IMG/VR virus record: IMGVR_UViG_3300030103_000827
Location: 1-37,771 of that record
DNA length: 37,771 nucleotides
Direction: 5' to 3' (one strand)
Source of the DNA: a virus
Shown: piece after piece, positions 1 to 7,490 of the stretch
How the letters are laid out: each line of letters starts with the position of its first letter
Position numbering within the stretch: position 1 is the stretch's first letter
Made by a program: the position numbers and the translations under genes
The notes under the pieces: model-generated
Database searches by the model: none
Seen by the model: only the letters and a program-made list of their open reading frames with translations
Told to the model about the DNA's origin: nothing

Positions 1-1
1 A

Positions 2-82
2 GATGATGGTAATAATTACATTTGGAACGAGAACGCATACCAAGGAGATAACACCAAAGGGTGGGAACTTGTAAATGAGTAG
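2..82 (+). CDS. Tail fibre protein, C-terminal end only (5' truncated)
   Basis: An open frame enters from the left edge and ends at TAG 80-82. The 26 visible residues include DDGNNYIWNENAYQG and end WELVNE, a Gly/Asn/aromatic composition typical of the tip of phage fibre proteins. Its last bases overlap the next start codon by 8 nt (ATGAGTAG), so the two genes are translationally coupled. The domain type cannot be judged from this stub; the fibre role is inferred from the downstream tail genes and from the fibre gene cut by the right edge. Confidence 0.6.
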   Translation, partial: DDGNNYIWNENAYQGDNTKGWELVNE

Positions 83-788
83 CGAACTTAAAGTAGATAC
101 TATATCAGAAAAGACTTCAGCTAATGGTGTAACTATTGATGGTGTCAAACTCAAAGATAATGCAGTAGAAACAAATACTATATCAGAGGGAACATCTGGT
201 AGTGGTGTAACAATAGATAGCGTATTAGTAAAAGATGGTGTAGCTCATAGTGGGTTAGTATTATTAGATACATTAACTGCTTCTGATAGTGCTAGTTTAA
301 TATCTGATAATTTTGTAGATGATAGTTTGTACAACAGTTATAAAGTTGTTTGTGAATATATACTACCTGCTACTAATAATACTAATATGCTAGTTACTTT
401 TAGGCAAGGTGGAGCTAGTGGCTCTGACATTACAGGAACTTATGATGGTGCTAAATACAGAATAGGTGCAAACACTACTTCAAACAATACAAATTATTCA
501 GACCAAGCTGGAACAAACTATATAGAAATGGCTTTTGGATTAAGAAATCCTGCTACTACAGCTCTATATTCTGCTACTTATGATTTTTTTATGAACACTA
601 CAAGTAAAGGTTTTCCATATTTTGTAGGGCAAATTGTTGTAAATAGTGCAACAAATAGTGGAGATACTTATTTTTGGCATTTAACTGGTATGAGATATGC
701 AAGTGATGTTGCTACAGGTTTAAAATTTTATATGGGTAGTGGTAATATAACAAGTGGAAAAATATATATTTATGGGGTTAAAAAGTAG
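75..788 (+). CDS. Tail fibre-like protein with N-terminal repeats
   Basis: The 237-residue product begins with two imperfect repeats of about 25 residues: DTISEKTSANGVTIDGVKLKD and NTISEGTSGSGVTIDSVLVKD (each cited in part). Short beta-rich repeats of this kind are common in structural and fibre proteins of marine phages. The rest (about 60-237) is rich in Thr, Asn, Gly and Tyr with no charged core, as in a beta-sandwich receptor-binding tip. It overlaps the preceding fibre gene by 8 nt and stops directly against the ATG of the next gene. A fibre or fibre-tip role is inferred from composition and position; I recognise no enzyme motif. Confidence 0.6.
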   Translation: MSSELKVDTISEKTSANGVTIDGVKLKDNAVETNTISEGTSGSGVTIDSVLVKDGVAHSGLVLLDTLTASDSASLISDNFVDDSLYNSYKVVCEYILPATNNTNMLVTFRQGGASGSDITGTYDGAKYRIGANTTSNNTNYSDQAGTNYIEMAFGLRNPATTALYSATYDFFMNTTSKGFPYFVGQIVVNSATNSGDTYFWHLTGMRYASDVATGLKFYMGSGNITSGKIYIYGVKK

Positions 789-1079
789 ATGGCACAATCA
801 ATAGAAGAAATTAAAGCAGGTTTTGAAGCACCAACACATAACATTGTTAATGGAGAACAAGTAGATTTAAGTGCTGAAGAAATTGAAGCTACTCTTAATT
901 TTTGGGCAGAGAACGAAAGAGCTAGACAACTTAATGAAGAAGCTAATGGTTATAAATTTAAAAGAGCTGCTGAATATCCATCAATACCAGACCAGCTTGA
1001 TGACATCTACCACAATGGAATAGATGCTTGGAAAGCTACTATCAAAGTAACTAAGGACAAATACCCAAAGCCTAGCTAG
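789..1079 (+). CDS. Small tail-fibre-associated protein
   Basis: The 96-residue protein has an acidic helical N-terminal half (SIEEIKAGFE, SAEEIEATLNFWAENERARQ) and a C-terminal stretch AEYPSIPDQLDDIYHNGIDAW followed by IKVTKDKYPKP. The YPSI.DQLD.IYH.G...W pattern is widespread in small proteins encoded next to phage tail fibres and resembles fibre-assembly or adaptor proteins; that family assignment is from memory. The ATG directly follows the preceding TAG. Its own TAG supplies the first G of a GTTTAAAC site at 1079-1086. Confidence 0.6.
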   Translation: MAQSIEEIKAGFEAPTHNIVNGEQVDLSAEEIEATLNFWAENERARQLNEEANGYKFKRAAEYPSIPDQLDDIYHNGIDAWKATIKVTKDKYPKPS

Positions 1080-1107
1080 TTTAAACAAGTATGCTACAAT
1101 ACAATTT

Positions 1108-1251
1108 ATGGACTTCATATTAGGATTTTTATTAGGTTATTTTTTAAAAGAAATTAGTTTATATCTTAAAAGATTAGCTATCCCTACTCAAAATAATTGG
1201 GATAAAGAATGGGATTGGATGACTCCTCTTCAGGAAGATGACTTACCATAA
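1108..1251 (+). CDS. Small membrane protein of the lysis cassette
   Basis: This 47-residue frame starts MDFILGFLLGYFLKEI, one hydrophobic segment that could span a membrane, followed by a basic patch (YLKRL) and an acidic, Trp-rich tail (NWDKEWDWMTPLQEDDLP). It is the first gene of a tightly packed small-gene series; its TAA is directly followed by the next ATG. No good Shine-Dalgarno is visible. A helper or regulatory membrane role in lysis is inferred only from position and topology. Confidence 0.5.
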   Translation: MDFILGFLLGYFLKEISLYLKRLAIPTQNNWDKEWDWMTPLQEDDLP

Positions 1252-1419
1252 ATGACACACAACAATGGCTACACACAGAAGGAATTGCTCAATATGGTCA
1301 TTGAACGACTTGATAGATTAGAAGAAAAACTAGATGCAAAGCTAGATAAAGCAGAGTTTTATAAAGTATTAACGCTACTTGTAGCACTGGGTGGAGTTGT
1401 TGCAGCTATTGTAATGTAA
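1252..1419 (+). CDS. XhlA-like small membrane protein (coiled coil + C-terminal TM)
   Basis: The 55-residue product has a heptad-patterned helix (LLNMVIERLDRLEEKLDAKLDKAEF) and then one hydrophobic segment, VLTLLVALGGVVAAIVM, ending at the C-terminus. An amphipathic coiled coil followed by a C-terminal membrane anchor is the layout of XhlA-type proteins that work with phage holins. It is coupled on both sides: its ATG follows the preceding TAA and its own TAA overlaps the next ATG (TAATG). Assignment rests on architecture and lysis-cassette position. Confidence 0.55.
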   Translation: MTHNNGYTQKELLNMVIERLDRLEEKLDAKLDKAEFYKVLTLLVALGGVVAAIVM

Positions 1420-3089
1420 TGCTAAGAATACTCTTAGCTATCTTTTTATTAATACCTTTACCTGTGTTCGCATACCACACAGAAACACAAACACCTTATG
1501 GTATTACTAACAGTTTAAACAATGATGGTAGCATCACAGTTAGTTGGCAAGAGAGTGATGGGTTAGAAGATAATCAACCAGAATATTACATAGTATATAT
1601 AGGGCTAACAGAAACTGCTGATGATGTATCAGTGCAAACTACATTTGGATTTACAGAAGCATTATCATGGCAAAGCCATAGCTTTACAGCAGAGTATTTA
1701 TATAACAATTTGTCTGTAGATAATCAAAAGATATACGCAAAAGTAAAAGCATTTCACGATACCAATGGTACAACTAGCGACTTTACACAAGTAGAAAGTG
1801 TCATGTATGACTATGAATATGTACCTGCATCTACTACTACAAGTTCTACTACTACAAGTTCTACCACTACATCTAGCACAACTACTACTACAACTGTGCC
1901 ACCACCTCCACCACCACCTCCACCACCAGAACCTGTTGAGGTTGTAATGGATGATGGTTCTGTAGCAGAATATGAAGTTTATGAAGTAGAAGATGGCACT
2001 GTTGATAGAGATAATCAGCGTAAAGCTAATGAAGAATCGTATGGTTGTTATATGACTGATGCACAAATAGAGCGTGGAGATTGTGATATACCAGAAGAAG
2101 AACCTGAAGAAGAAGTTATAATAGTTGTTGATGAAAAATCAGATACCAAAGAAGAGCTTCCTGATGATGATGATATGGTACTTGAAGTGGAGCTTGAAGA
2201 TGAAGTGGAAGAACTTGAACTTATTGAAGAAGAAGATATTATTGAAGAGGAAGTTAAGATTGATATTGAGAAACTTGAAGAGGACTTTAAGTTTGAGGAA
2301 GAAGTCTTTGATTTAGATGAGATAGTTATAGAGGAGGATATTGATGAAGAAGTTGAAGAGATTACAGAGGAAGTTTTGGATGAGCCAATACAGGAAGATG
2401 TTGAGGAAATCGTAGAAGATGAGTTATATGAAGAGATACCTGGAGATGACATCATCAGAGAAGAAGAATTTCAAGAGGAAGATGTCAAAGACCAGGATAG
2501 TGAAGAACTCACAGAAGAAGAAGTAGCTGTAGAAGTTGCTGAAGTAGAAGAAGTCATAGAAGACATTGTCATAGAAGAAGTTACTACTGAAGAAGTTATA
2601 GAAGTTATAGAACAAGTTAATGACATTGGTGTACAAAACTTAGACCAGGCAACAGAAGAAGTACAAGAAGTAGTACAAGCTGTTGTTGAAGAAGCAATAG
2701 AAAATGTAGAAGATTTATCTGAAGAGCAAGTCGCAGTTGTGGCAGAAGTATTACAAGTAGAAGAAGATGATGTTGAGATTATAGCTGAAGCTGTTAAAGA
2801 AGATGAGGTCGTAGCAGAAGCTGTAGAAGAATATGTAGAGAGAGCTGTAGAGAACGCAGATGTAGAAAACTACACACTTGCTGATGTAGTTACAGAGGTA
2901 CAGTACGAAGCGTTCTTAGAAAATCCAATAGAAACATTTGTAGATTTAGATTTTGAAGGTATAACAATAAGTAACATAGGAAATGATATGACACAAGACC
3001 AAAAAGAAAAAGCACAAGAAGTGGTAGTGCCAGTTATTTTGACTAGAATAGTGAGTATCGCAGCTTTTGTGATGAGGAAAACAATATGA
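1419..3089 (+). CDS. Secreted FnIII-like protein with poly-Pro linker, Glu-rich repeats and C-terminal anchor
   Basis: The 556-residue protein has a clear signal peptide (1-18, ending PLPVFA), a beta-rich region at about 20-135 resembling a fibronectin type III fold (ITVSWQ, YYIVYIG, KIYAKVKAF), a Thr/Ser linker (138-159), ten prolines (161-170), and about 290 very acidic residues (215-505) built from EE/EV repeats. It ends with a hydrophobic segment VVVPVILTRIVSIAAFVM plus RK at about 535-554, suitable as a membrane anchor. Thr-rich linkers leading into poly-Pro are typical of surface proteins of low-GC Actinobacteria. It lies between small membrane proteins in the lysis cassette, so a wall- or envelope-spanning role at lysis or in superinfection exclusion is possible. 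No enzyme motif is seen. The frame is unbroken and the start is fixed by TAATG overlap. Confidence 0.75.
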   Translation: MLRILLAIFLLIPLPVFAYHTETQTPYGITNSLNNDGSITVSWQESDGLEDNQPEYYIVYIGLTETADDVSVQTTFGFTEALSWQSHSFTAEYLYNNLSVDNQKIYAKVKAFHDTNGTTSDFTQVESVMYDYEYVPASTTTSSTTTSSTTTSSTTTTTTVPPPPPPPPPPEPVEVVMDDGSVAEYEVYEVEDGTVDRDNQRKANEESYGCYMTDAQIERGDCDIPEEEPEEEVIIVVDEKSDTKEELPDDDDMVLEVELEDEVEELELIEEEDIIEEEVKIDIEKLEEDFKFEEEVFDLDEIVIEEDIDEEVEEITEEVLDEPIQEDVEEIVEDELYEEIPGDDIIREEEFQEEDVKDQDSEELTEEEVAVEVAEVEEVIEDIVIEEVTTEEVIEVIEQVNDIGVQNLDQATEEVQEVVQAVVEEAIENVEDLSEEQVAVVAEVLQVEEDDVEIIAEAVKEDEVVAEAVEEYVERAVENADVENYTLADVVTEVQYEAFLENPIETFVDLDFEGITISNIGNDMTQDQKEKAQEVVVPVILTRIVSIAAFVMRKTI

Positions 3090-3268
3090 CAAAAAAAATA
3101 TGGAATTGGTTTATAGAAATAGTTAAGGAAACATTGAATTTATCCTGGACTTTAGTAGGTTTAGTTATTGCTACGCTTACATTGACTGGTTCTGCACAAC
3201 AAATCACAGGGTTAGCCACTATAATTACATTATGTATATGGTTACTAACAATAGGATTTAGAAAATGA
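3086..3268 (+). CDS. Small two-TM holin-like protein
   Basis: The 60-residue protein has two hydrophobic segments (about 18-34, LNLSWTLVGLVIATLTL, and 40-57, ITGLATIITLCIWLLTIGF) with short charged ends, the class II holin layout. Its ATG overlaps the stop of the secreted Glu-rich protein, and its TGA overlaps a following ATG at 3265, so it is part of one coupled lysis transcript. A second, better holin candidate lies at 3974. Family unknown; function from topology and neighbours. Confidence 0.6.
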   Translation: MTKKIWNWFIEIVKETLNLSWTLVGLVIATLTLTGSAQQITGLATIITLCIWLLTIGFRK

Positions 3269-3345
3269 TATGTGGATTATGTTCAGGTAGTTGTGCTACT
3301 TGTCCATTAGGAGGAGGACTAAGAAATGAAGTTAACTGTAGTTAG
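3265..3345 (+). CDS. Cys-rich micro-ORF (26 aa)
   Basis: The frame MICGLCSGSCATCPLGGGL... has Cys at 3, 6, 10 and 13 and one more near the end. Its ATG overlaps the preceding TGA (ATGA). It contains the strong Shine-Dalgarno of the DUF5675-like gene (AGGAGGA around 3309) and overlaps that gene's start at 3326. It may be a real coupled micro-protein or only a translated leader. No start-specific ribosome site is seen apart from coupling. Confidence 0.3.
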   Translation: MICGLCSGSCATCPLGGGLRNEVNCS

Positions 3346-3916
3346 AACACAGTTTGGTACAGATGCAACTAATGGATTGTTATTTATAGATGGTATCTTT
3401 GAGTGCTATACACTTGAAGACCAGTACCAAGCAGTAAAAGTTATGCACGAGACTTGCATACCAGAAGGAACATACGACATACAGTTTAGAAAGACAGGTG
3501 GATTTCATGCTAAGTATACTGAACGCTATAAGAATGCCCATTATGGTATGTTGCATATACAAGATGTGCCTAACTTTACCTATATTCTTATACACACTGG
3601 TAACACTGATGAACATACATCAGGTTGTTTGATTGTAGGAGAAACACAACAAGATTTAGAAGTATCTAAGGATGGGTTTATTGGCAGCAGCACTGTGGCG
3701 TACAAAAAAATGTATTCAAAAGTGGCAGGTCAATTACTACAAGGTAAGCCAGTAACAATAGAATATACAACAATAAACAACTTGTTTAAACAACCAGAAG
3801 ATAATGTTGCTAAAGACCACACAGTATTAGCTACCACAGTTTATGATAAATTGCAGGAAATAAATGGAAATGTTTTGACAATAAAAGCAAAACTAAATGG
3901 AAGGATAATACAATGA
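3326..3916 (+). CDS. DUF5675-like lysis-cassette protein, putative cell-wall enzyme
   Basis: The 196-residue protein matches the DUF5675 pattern: CYTLED (27-32), CIPEGTYDI (44-52), YGMLHIQDVPNFTYILIHTGN (in part) and TSGCLIVG (98-105). The IHxGN...SGC arrangement recalls the His/Cys active-site layout of L,D-transpeptidase folds, but the activity of DUF5675 is not established. It follows holin-like genes and precedes an r1t-like holin, the place where an endolysin is expected, so peptidoglycan processing is a reasonable inference. The start has a strong Shine-Dalgarno (GGAGGA, 9 nt upstream). A GTTTAAAC site at 3784 encodes LFKQ in the C-terminal extension (about 150-196), which lies outside the conserved region. 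Confidence 0.7.
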   Translation: MKLTVVRTQFGTDATNGLLFIDGIFECYTLEDQYQAVKVMHETCIPEGTYDIQFRKTGGFHAKYTERYKNAHYGMLHIQDVPNFTYILIHTGNTDEHTSGCLIVGETQQDLEVSKDGFIGSSTVAYKKMYSKVAGQLLQGKPVTIEYTTINNLFKQPEDNVAKDHTVLATTVYDKLQEINGNVLTIKAKLNGRIIQ

Positions 3917-3981
3917 TAGGTGGACCAGACTTAGATGTTGAGTATGCGTTAGCAAAAGAGAACGAAGAAGACAATGATTAA
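3913..3981 (+). CDS. Coupled acidic micro-ORF (22 aa)
   Basis: MIGGPDLDVEYALAKENEEDND starts with ATGA overlap on the preceding stop and ends 8 nt inside the next gene. It has no recognisable motif. It may only serve to carry ribosomes from the DUF5675-like gene to the holin start. Length and lack of its own Shine-Dalgarno keep confidence low. Confidence 0.3.
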   Translation: MIGGPDLDVEYALAKENEEDND

Positions 3982-4255
3982 AAGATTTAAAAGAGCAAGA
4001 AACCAGGATGGTACATTCAAGAAGGATGTATGGTGGACACCTTGGTCTGATTCATGGGAGTATAAAATGAGTGAAGAACTCAAAGATATGTTGGAGCGAA
4101 CAGCTTGGACATTCATTGAAGCGTTCATTGGTGCTTTAACAGTTGCTCCATTAGTTGGTGTAGAAGCTGAAACAATTCAGTTAGCTGCGTTAGCTGGTGG
4201 TGGTGCAGCTTTAGCAGTCATTAAAACATACGCTAAGAAACAAATTACAAAGTAA
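3974..4255 (+). CDS. r1t-like holin
   Basis: The 93-residue protein has a charged N-terminus with WWTPW, then ERTAWTFIEAFIGALTVAPLVG (about 41-62, cited in part) and a second hydrophobic segment (67-86, TIQLAALAGGGAALAVIKTY) ending in KKQITK. The ER(T/A)xxTF..A pattern before two membrane segments is typical of r1t-type holins of actinophages, which form the membrane lesion that starts lysis. It closes the lysis cassette. Confidence 0.75.
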   Translation: MIKRFKRARNQDGTFKKDVWWTPWSDSWEYKMSEELKDMLERTAWTFIEAFIGALTVAPLVGVEAETIQLAALAGGGAALAVIKTYAKKQITK

Positions 4256-4276
4256 TAAATTATCACACTGGCTCTG

Positions 4277-4303
4277 TATAATACAAGTACAGGGCAAAGG
4301 AGG
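4277..4303 (+). promoter_or_regulatory. Possible promoter and RBS for the metallophosphoesterase
   Basis: TATAAT at 4277-4282 is preceded by TG and followed by a consensus-like AAAGGAGG Shine-Dalgarno (about 4296-4303) before ATG 4309. No convincing -35 box is visible. The gene is in the only spacer (53 nt) between the lysis cassette and the early genes, which supports independent transcription. Confidence 0.4.
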
Positions 4304-4308
4304 TAAAC

Positions 4309-5478
4309 ATGCCTAACATACCTGAAGAATGGGGTAATAACTTTTACAAGTCAGGGTGGCAACCAGGACTAGAAGTTAATGAGCAGACTGGCATAGGTGA
4401 AATCACACATGTTGGAACTGACCCTAATTACAGGAATAAATTAGATTCTATATTGCTTGAATGGGGGTTTGACCCTAAGCATTACGAGATAGAAGGTTCT
4501 GTTCGTGCATCCAGTTGGAATGTACAACTCAAAGGTGGTAAGACAGAAACCTTTTATGCGTTTAAGGGTATAGTAAAAAAGAAAAGACCTGGACATGACA
4601 AATATTTTCAGGCACTGTTTAAACAAGCAGCTAAGAAACCACCTATCGTAAAAAAATATAATGCTGGAGACACAGCGTTTATGTGGTTTATGTCTGATTG
4701 GCAACTTGGTAAGAAAGACTTTGGTGTAGAGAACACTATTAAAAGATACGATAGAGCATTACAAGATGCTGTCAATAGAATAAAAGACTTGCGTAGATTA
4801 GGTAATGAGATAGATGAGATATACATGGTAGGTTTAGGAGACCTAACAGAAAACTGTACTCCACACTTCTACGAATCACAACCACACAATGTAGAACTTA
4901 CATTAATAGAACAGTACGCATTAGCTAGGTCTATGATTATGAAAACTATTGATACATTTCTACCACATGCACCTAAGTTAATCTTGGCAGGTGTTCCTGG
5001 TAATCATGGTGAGATGTCAAGAACCAGTAAAGGACAAGTATCTACAAATAGATTAGACAACTCAGACACAATGCACTTACAAATCTGTGAAGAAATTATG
5101 TCTGCTAATCCTGACAGGTACAGCAAGGTAGAAGTAAATGTGCCTTCTGGCTTTCACCAAACGCTGGTCATCAAGGGTAAGACAGTTGCCTTTACACATG
5201 GACACATGACTGGTGGCTCAGGTAATCCAGAAAACAAAATAGAAAATTGGTGGAAGGGTCAGATGTATGGGTGGCTTCCAGTAGGAGATGCAGAGATACT
5301 TGTAACAGCACACTACCATCATTTAAGAATGAAACAACAAGGTGATAGAACTTGGTTTCAAGCACCATCAATAGATAAGAGTATAGATTTTACAGAGAGA
5401 ACTGGTTTGTGGTCTCATCCTGGCGTCCTTACTTTCACTATAAGTAACAAAGGGTGGGATAACTACTATCCTTTATAG
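4309..5478 (+). CDS. Calcineurin-like metallophosphoesterase
   Basis: The 389-residue protein carries the metal-binding motifs of the calcineurin/Mre11 superfamily in order: SDWQ (129-132), GLGDLTEN (175-182), GVPGNHGE (228-235), FTHGH (295-299) and VTAHYHH (332-338). In the first motif the usual DxH is DxQ, as in several phage members from memory. Related phage enzymes act on DNA ends or phosphodiesters during replication or recombination; the substrate here is unknown. Residues 1-120 form an extra N-terminal domain with no recognised motif, containing LFKQ (103-106) encoded by a GTTTAAAC site at 4617. It converges on, and overlaps by 6 nt, the leftward nuclease gene, with no terminator between them. 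Confidence 0.85.
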   Translation: MPNIPEEWGNNFYKSGWQPGLEVNEQTGIGEITHVGTDPNYRNKLDSILLEWGFDPKHYEIEGSVRASSWNVQLKGGKTETFYAFKGIVKKKRPGHDKYFQALFKQAAKKPPIVKKYNAGDTAFMWFMSDWQLGKKDFGVENTIKRYDRALQDAVNRIKDLRRLGNEIDEIYMVGLGDLTENCTPHFYESQPHNVELTLIEQYALARSMIMKTIDTFLPHAPKLILAGVPGNHGEMSRTSKGQVSTNRLDNSDTMHLQICEEIMSANPDRYSKVEVNVPSGFHQTLVIKGKTVAFTHGHMTGGSGNPENKIENWWKGQMYGWLPVGDAEILVTAHYHHLRMKQQGDRTWFQAPSIDKSIDFTERTGLWSHPGVLTFTISNKGWDNYYPL

Positions 5479-5958
5479 ACGATTAAAAGGTAGCTGTTTA
5501 AACAACTTATCATTACCTTGAAAATCTTTTTCTGGATATGTACCCCAATGCTCCATGTCGTTCCACATTCTTTGGATTTCTACAAAGGGTATCCACTTGA
5601 ATCCTTTGTAAAAACTATTGTAATAATATATACCAACATCTACTTGTTTAAACTGCTTGGCTTTCTGATACATTTGATATAGCTTTTGGTAATCATCTAA
5701 CTTCAACTTAGTTGTACCTTTAACTTCACACAATCGCAGTTCGTTTTGTATGTACACTAGGTAATCTGGATTAATAACTATGAATGTATAGAACCAGAAC
5801 AATGGCATGGTGTGTTCCCATGGGCTAGTGCCAGTCTTCATCCATGTCTGATTCTTAACAAGTCCTAACTGTTTTAAATACAGTTCAAACATGTCTTCTG
5901 GTTCTTTACCTACTTCGTCTGCAACCCTGTCGTGATATGGTCTATCGCTTTGCTCCAT
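5473..5958 (-). CDS. PD-(D/E)XK nuclease
   Basis: The 161-residue protein shows the nuclease core NPDYLVYI (63-70) then LCEVKG (76-81), giving D65 and E78-x-K80, followed by a helix with DDYQKLYQMYQKAK (Q91 in the expected place) and the strand VGIYYY. This is the PD-(D/E)XK arrangement of small phage endonucleases and resolvases. It is the last gene of the leftward early cluster and probably works in recombination or DNA processing with the annealing protein. Two GTTTAAAC sites (5496, 5646) encode KLFKQ and QFKQ. The start overlaps the preceding stop (TAATG). Confidence 0.75.
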   Translation of the reverse strand: MEQSDRPYHDRVADEVGKEPEDMFELYLKQLGLVKNQTWMKTGTSPWEHTMPLFWFYTFIVINPDYLVYIQNELRLCEVKGTTKLKLDDYQKLYQMYQKAKQFKQVDVGIYYYNSFYKGFKWIPFVEIQRMWNDMEHWGTYPEKDFQGNDKLFKQLPFNRL

Positions 5959-6326
5959 TAAAAAGGTGCTCCATCTTCCCTCTCTGTGTCATCACCTTTA
6001 AACATTTCTTTAAGCATGTTGCGTATACGCTTTACTTCTCTTAATCGCATGTCTTCTATCTTTTGTATCAATGCTTCTAATTCAGGTAACACAAGTGTTG
6101 CTTCATATTTTTCTTTGCTATTTACAAAAGTTATATCACAGTTATATAAGTCTGAATAATTTAAATAGATAATTCCTTGTACATTTGGTGTTGCAAATTC
6201 TATACCACCTCGTTCTTTATGTAGTTGTTTAAACACCCAATCGTATATATTTATTTCTTTCTTATTAAATATATTTATCACCCCTTGGTATCCATAGTCT
6301 GCTTCTTTTTTAAAATGGGATTTCAT
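5958..6326 (-). CDS. Early protein with SSB-like acidic C-terminal tip
   Basis: The 122-residue protein is of unknown family. It has a mixed alpha/beta N-terminal part (YQGVINIFNKKEINIYDWVFKQLHKE, cited in part; FKQ from GTTTAAAC at 6227), a helical region with many Leu, Glu and Arg (83-112), and ends DDTEREDGAPF. An acidic run followed by a terminal PF is the hallmark of single-stranded DNA-binding protein tails that recruit repair and replication partners. It overlaps the upstream gene, which ends in a similar way, by 17 nt. An ssDNA-related role is inferred. Confidence 0.5.
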   Translation of the reverse strand: MKSHFKKEADYGYQGVINIFNKKEINIYDWVFKQLHKERGGIEFATPNVQGIIYLNYSDLYNCDITFVNSKEKYEATLVLPELEALIQKIEDMRLREVKRIRNMLKEMFKGDDTEREDGAPF

Positions 6327-6615
6327 CTTGTTTACCTCCTTGGTCTGCTTTCTTTACAAGTGCATGGCATACCTTCCATTCCCACTTGTAAATGTTACCT
6401 TCTTCTACTTGCTTGTATCTTGCACCACAATACTTATTACCTTCTGTGTCTGTATAAAATATAGAGTTGTTTAAACAAACAGAAGGTGCTTTGCATTTTG
6501 TGTCTGGCTCTGGTGGTATATCAAAGTTATAATTAGGATACCTCTTTTGCAATTTAGCTTTGAGTTTATCCACATTAATTGATATACCATCCTCTATAGC
6601 CACTCTGTAGGGCAA
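6310..6615 (-). CDS. Small Cys-containing protein with DEIPF tail
   Basis: The 101-residue protein has four Cys in a spread arrangement (CKAPSVCL, YCGAR, KVCHAL), compatible with a zinc site, and ends KQDEIPF, nearly the DDIPF tip of bacterial SSB. The middle (FYTDTEGNKYCGARYKQVEEGNIYKWEW, cited in part) looks like a beta sheet. It overlaps the annealing-protein gene by 22 nt and the next gene by 17 nt. An ssDNA-binding role is inferred from tail and context. A GTTTAAAC site at 6469 encodes CLNN, a different reading frame of the site from FKQ. Confidence 0.5.
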   Translation of the reverse strand: MPYRVAIEDGISINVDKLKAKLQKRYPNYNFDIPPEPDTKCKAPSVCLNNSIFYTDTEGNKYCGARYKQVEEGNIYKWEWKVCHALVKKADQGGKQDEIPF

Positions 6616-7490
6616 TCAGTGTCTCCCCATGCAGTCCAACCACAACCTTTGTTGCTTTGGTATGTGCTACAACTCCATGAAGGTATCTTTGCAAATCGTT
6701 CATCACTTGCTTTCTTCTCTCTGTTGTCCTCTATCCAGTCTGGGCTATTACACTCTGGGCATGTCCTTACTACTGTTGTAGTAACTTCACCAAATACATC
6801 TTCTACAATATCTGTATCATTACTTGGCTCAAACTCTGGTATTAATCCTTCAAACAAATCAAGGTATGCTCCAATGGTATCGTTATCCCACTGCTCTACA
6901 TCTTTGTTATGTCCAGCACCAATAAATTGTTTCCATGCTTTTGATTTAACTTTATCTTTTATATCATCTGCTAATCCAAAGCCATCTATAATTTTTGCTA
7001 TTTGTTTAGCGTTGTTTAAACTGGTTTCTTTATTGTATCCAATATCCTCTTCAAACTTAGCTATTGATTCTTCTGTTATAGCTTTTACTTCTTCGCTGGT
7101 TTTGTTTTCTTTCTTACGCTTATCAACCTTTGTAACTTTGACATCTTCATTACCAACCTTCATCATCTCTTCTGCACTTGGTCGCTTTTTGTTGCTACCT
7201 TGGTACTTCCAGTTAGCCAGTGCTCTACCCAAAGCAGATGTCTCACAGTTCTCCATCCACGCATCAGCGTTAGCAAATCCACCTTGTCCTTTAGTTTCTT
7301 GTGCTATGCCTGTTGCTACTGGTCTTGCATCCTCTGCTTGTTTAAACACAGACGCTTGTATGGTTACACACTGACCATCTGGTGTAATGTGTAGAATTTC
7401 TGTTTCTATTCTGCCTTCTGGATTGTCCTTCCAAAATACTTTAAGTCTATCTTCAACAGTTTCATATTCTGCTGGATTAAATTTAGCCAT
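6594..7490 (-). CDS. ERF/Rad52-like single-strand annealing protein with C-terminal zinc ribbon
   Basis: The 298-residue protein contains NPEGRIETEI (23-32), VTIQASVFK (42-50) and the diagnostic MENCETSALGRALANW (79-94), close to the ENCETSAIGRAL signature of ERF/Rad52-type phage annealing proteins. A Lys/Glu linker and helical region follow, then four Cys (C244, C247, C274, C283) able to bind zinc. Such proteins anneal complementary ssDNA during recombination-dependent replication; the PD-(D/E)XK nuclease and SSB-like proteins downstream fit that pathway. GTTTAAAC sites at 7014 and 7340 encode SLNN and VFKQ, the latter in the conserved domain. The exact superfamily cannot be settled by eye. 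Confidence 0.7.
   Translation of the reverse strand: MAKFNPAEYETVEDRLKVFWKDNPEGRIETEILHITPDGQCVTIQASVFKQAEDARPVATGIAQETKGQGGFANADAWMENCETSALGRALANWKYQGSNKKRPSAEEMMKVGNEDVKVTKVDKRKKENKTSEEVKAITEESIAKFEEDIGYNKETSLNNAKQIAKIIDGFGLADDIKDKVKSKAWKQFIGAGHNKDVEQWDNDTIGAYLDLFEGLIPEFEPSNDTDIVEDVFGEVTTTVVRTCPECNSPDWIEDNREKKASDERFAKIPSWSCSTYQSNKGCGWTAWGDTDCPTEWL

Noticed and set aside
2048-2455. Leftward Ser-rich frame
   Set aside because: It is the mirror of GAA/GAT-rich codons of the Glu-rich secreted protein; its Ser runs have no independent coding signal or ribosome site.
6619-7374. Rightward 251-codon frame opposite the annealing protein
   Set aside because: The annealing protein has recognisable conserved motifs and good gene junctions on the other strand; this frame has low-complexity Ser/Leu composition and no ribosome site.
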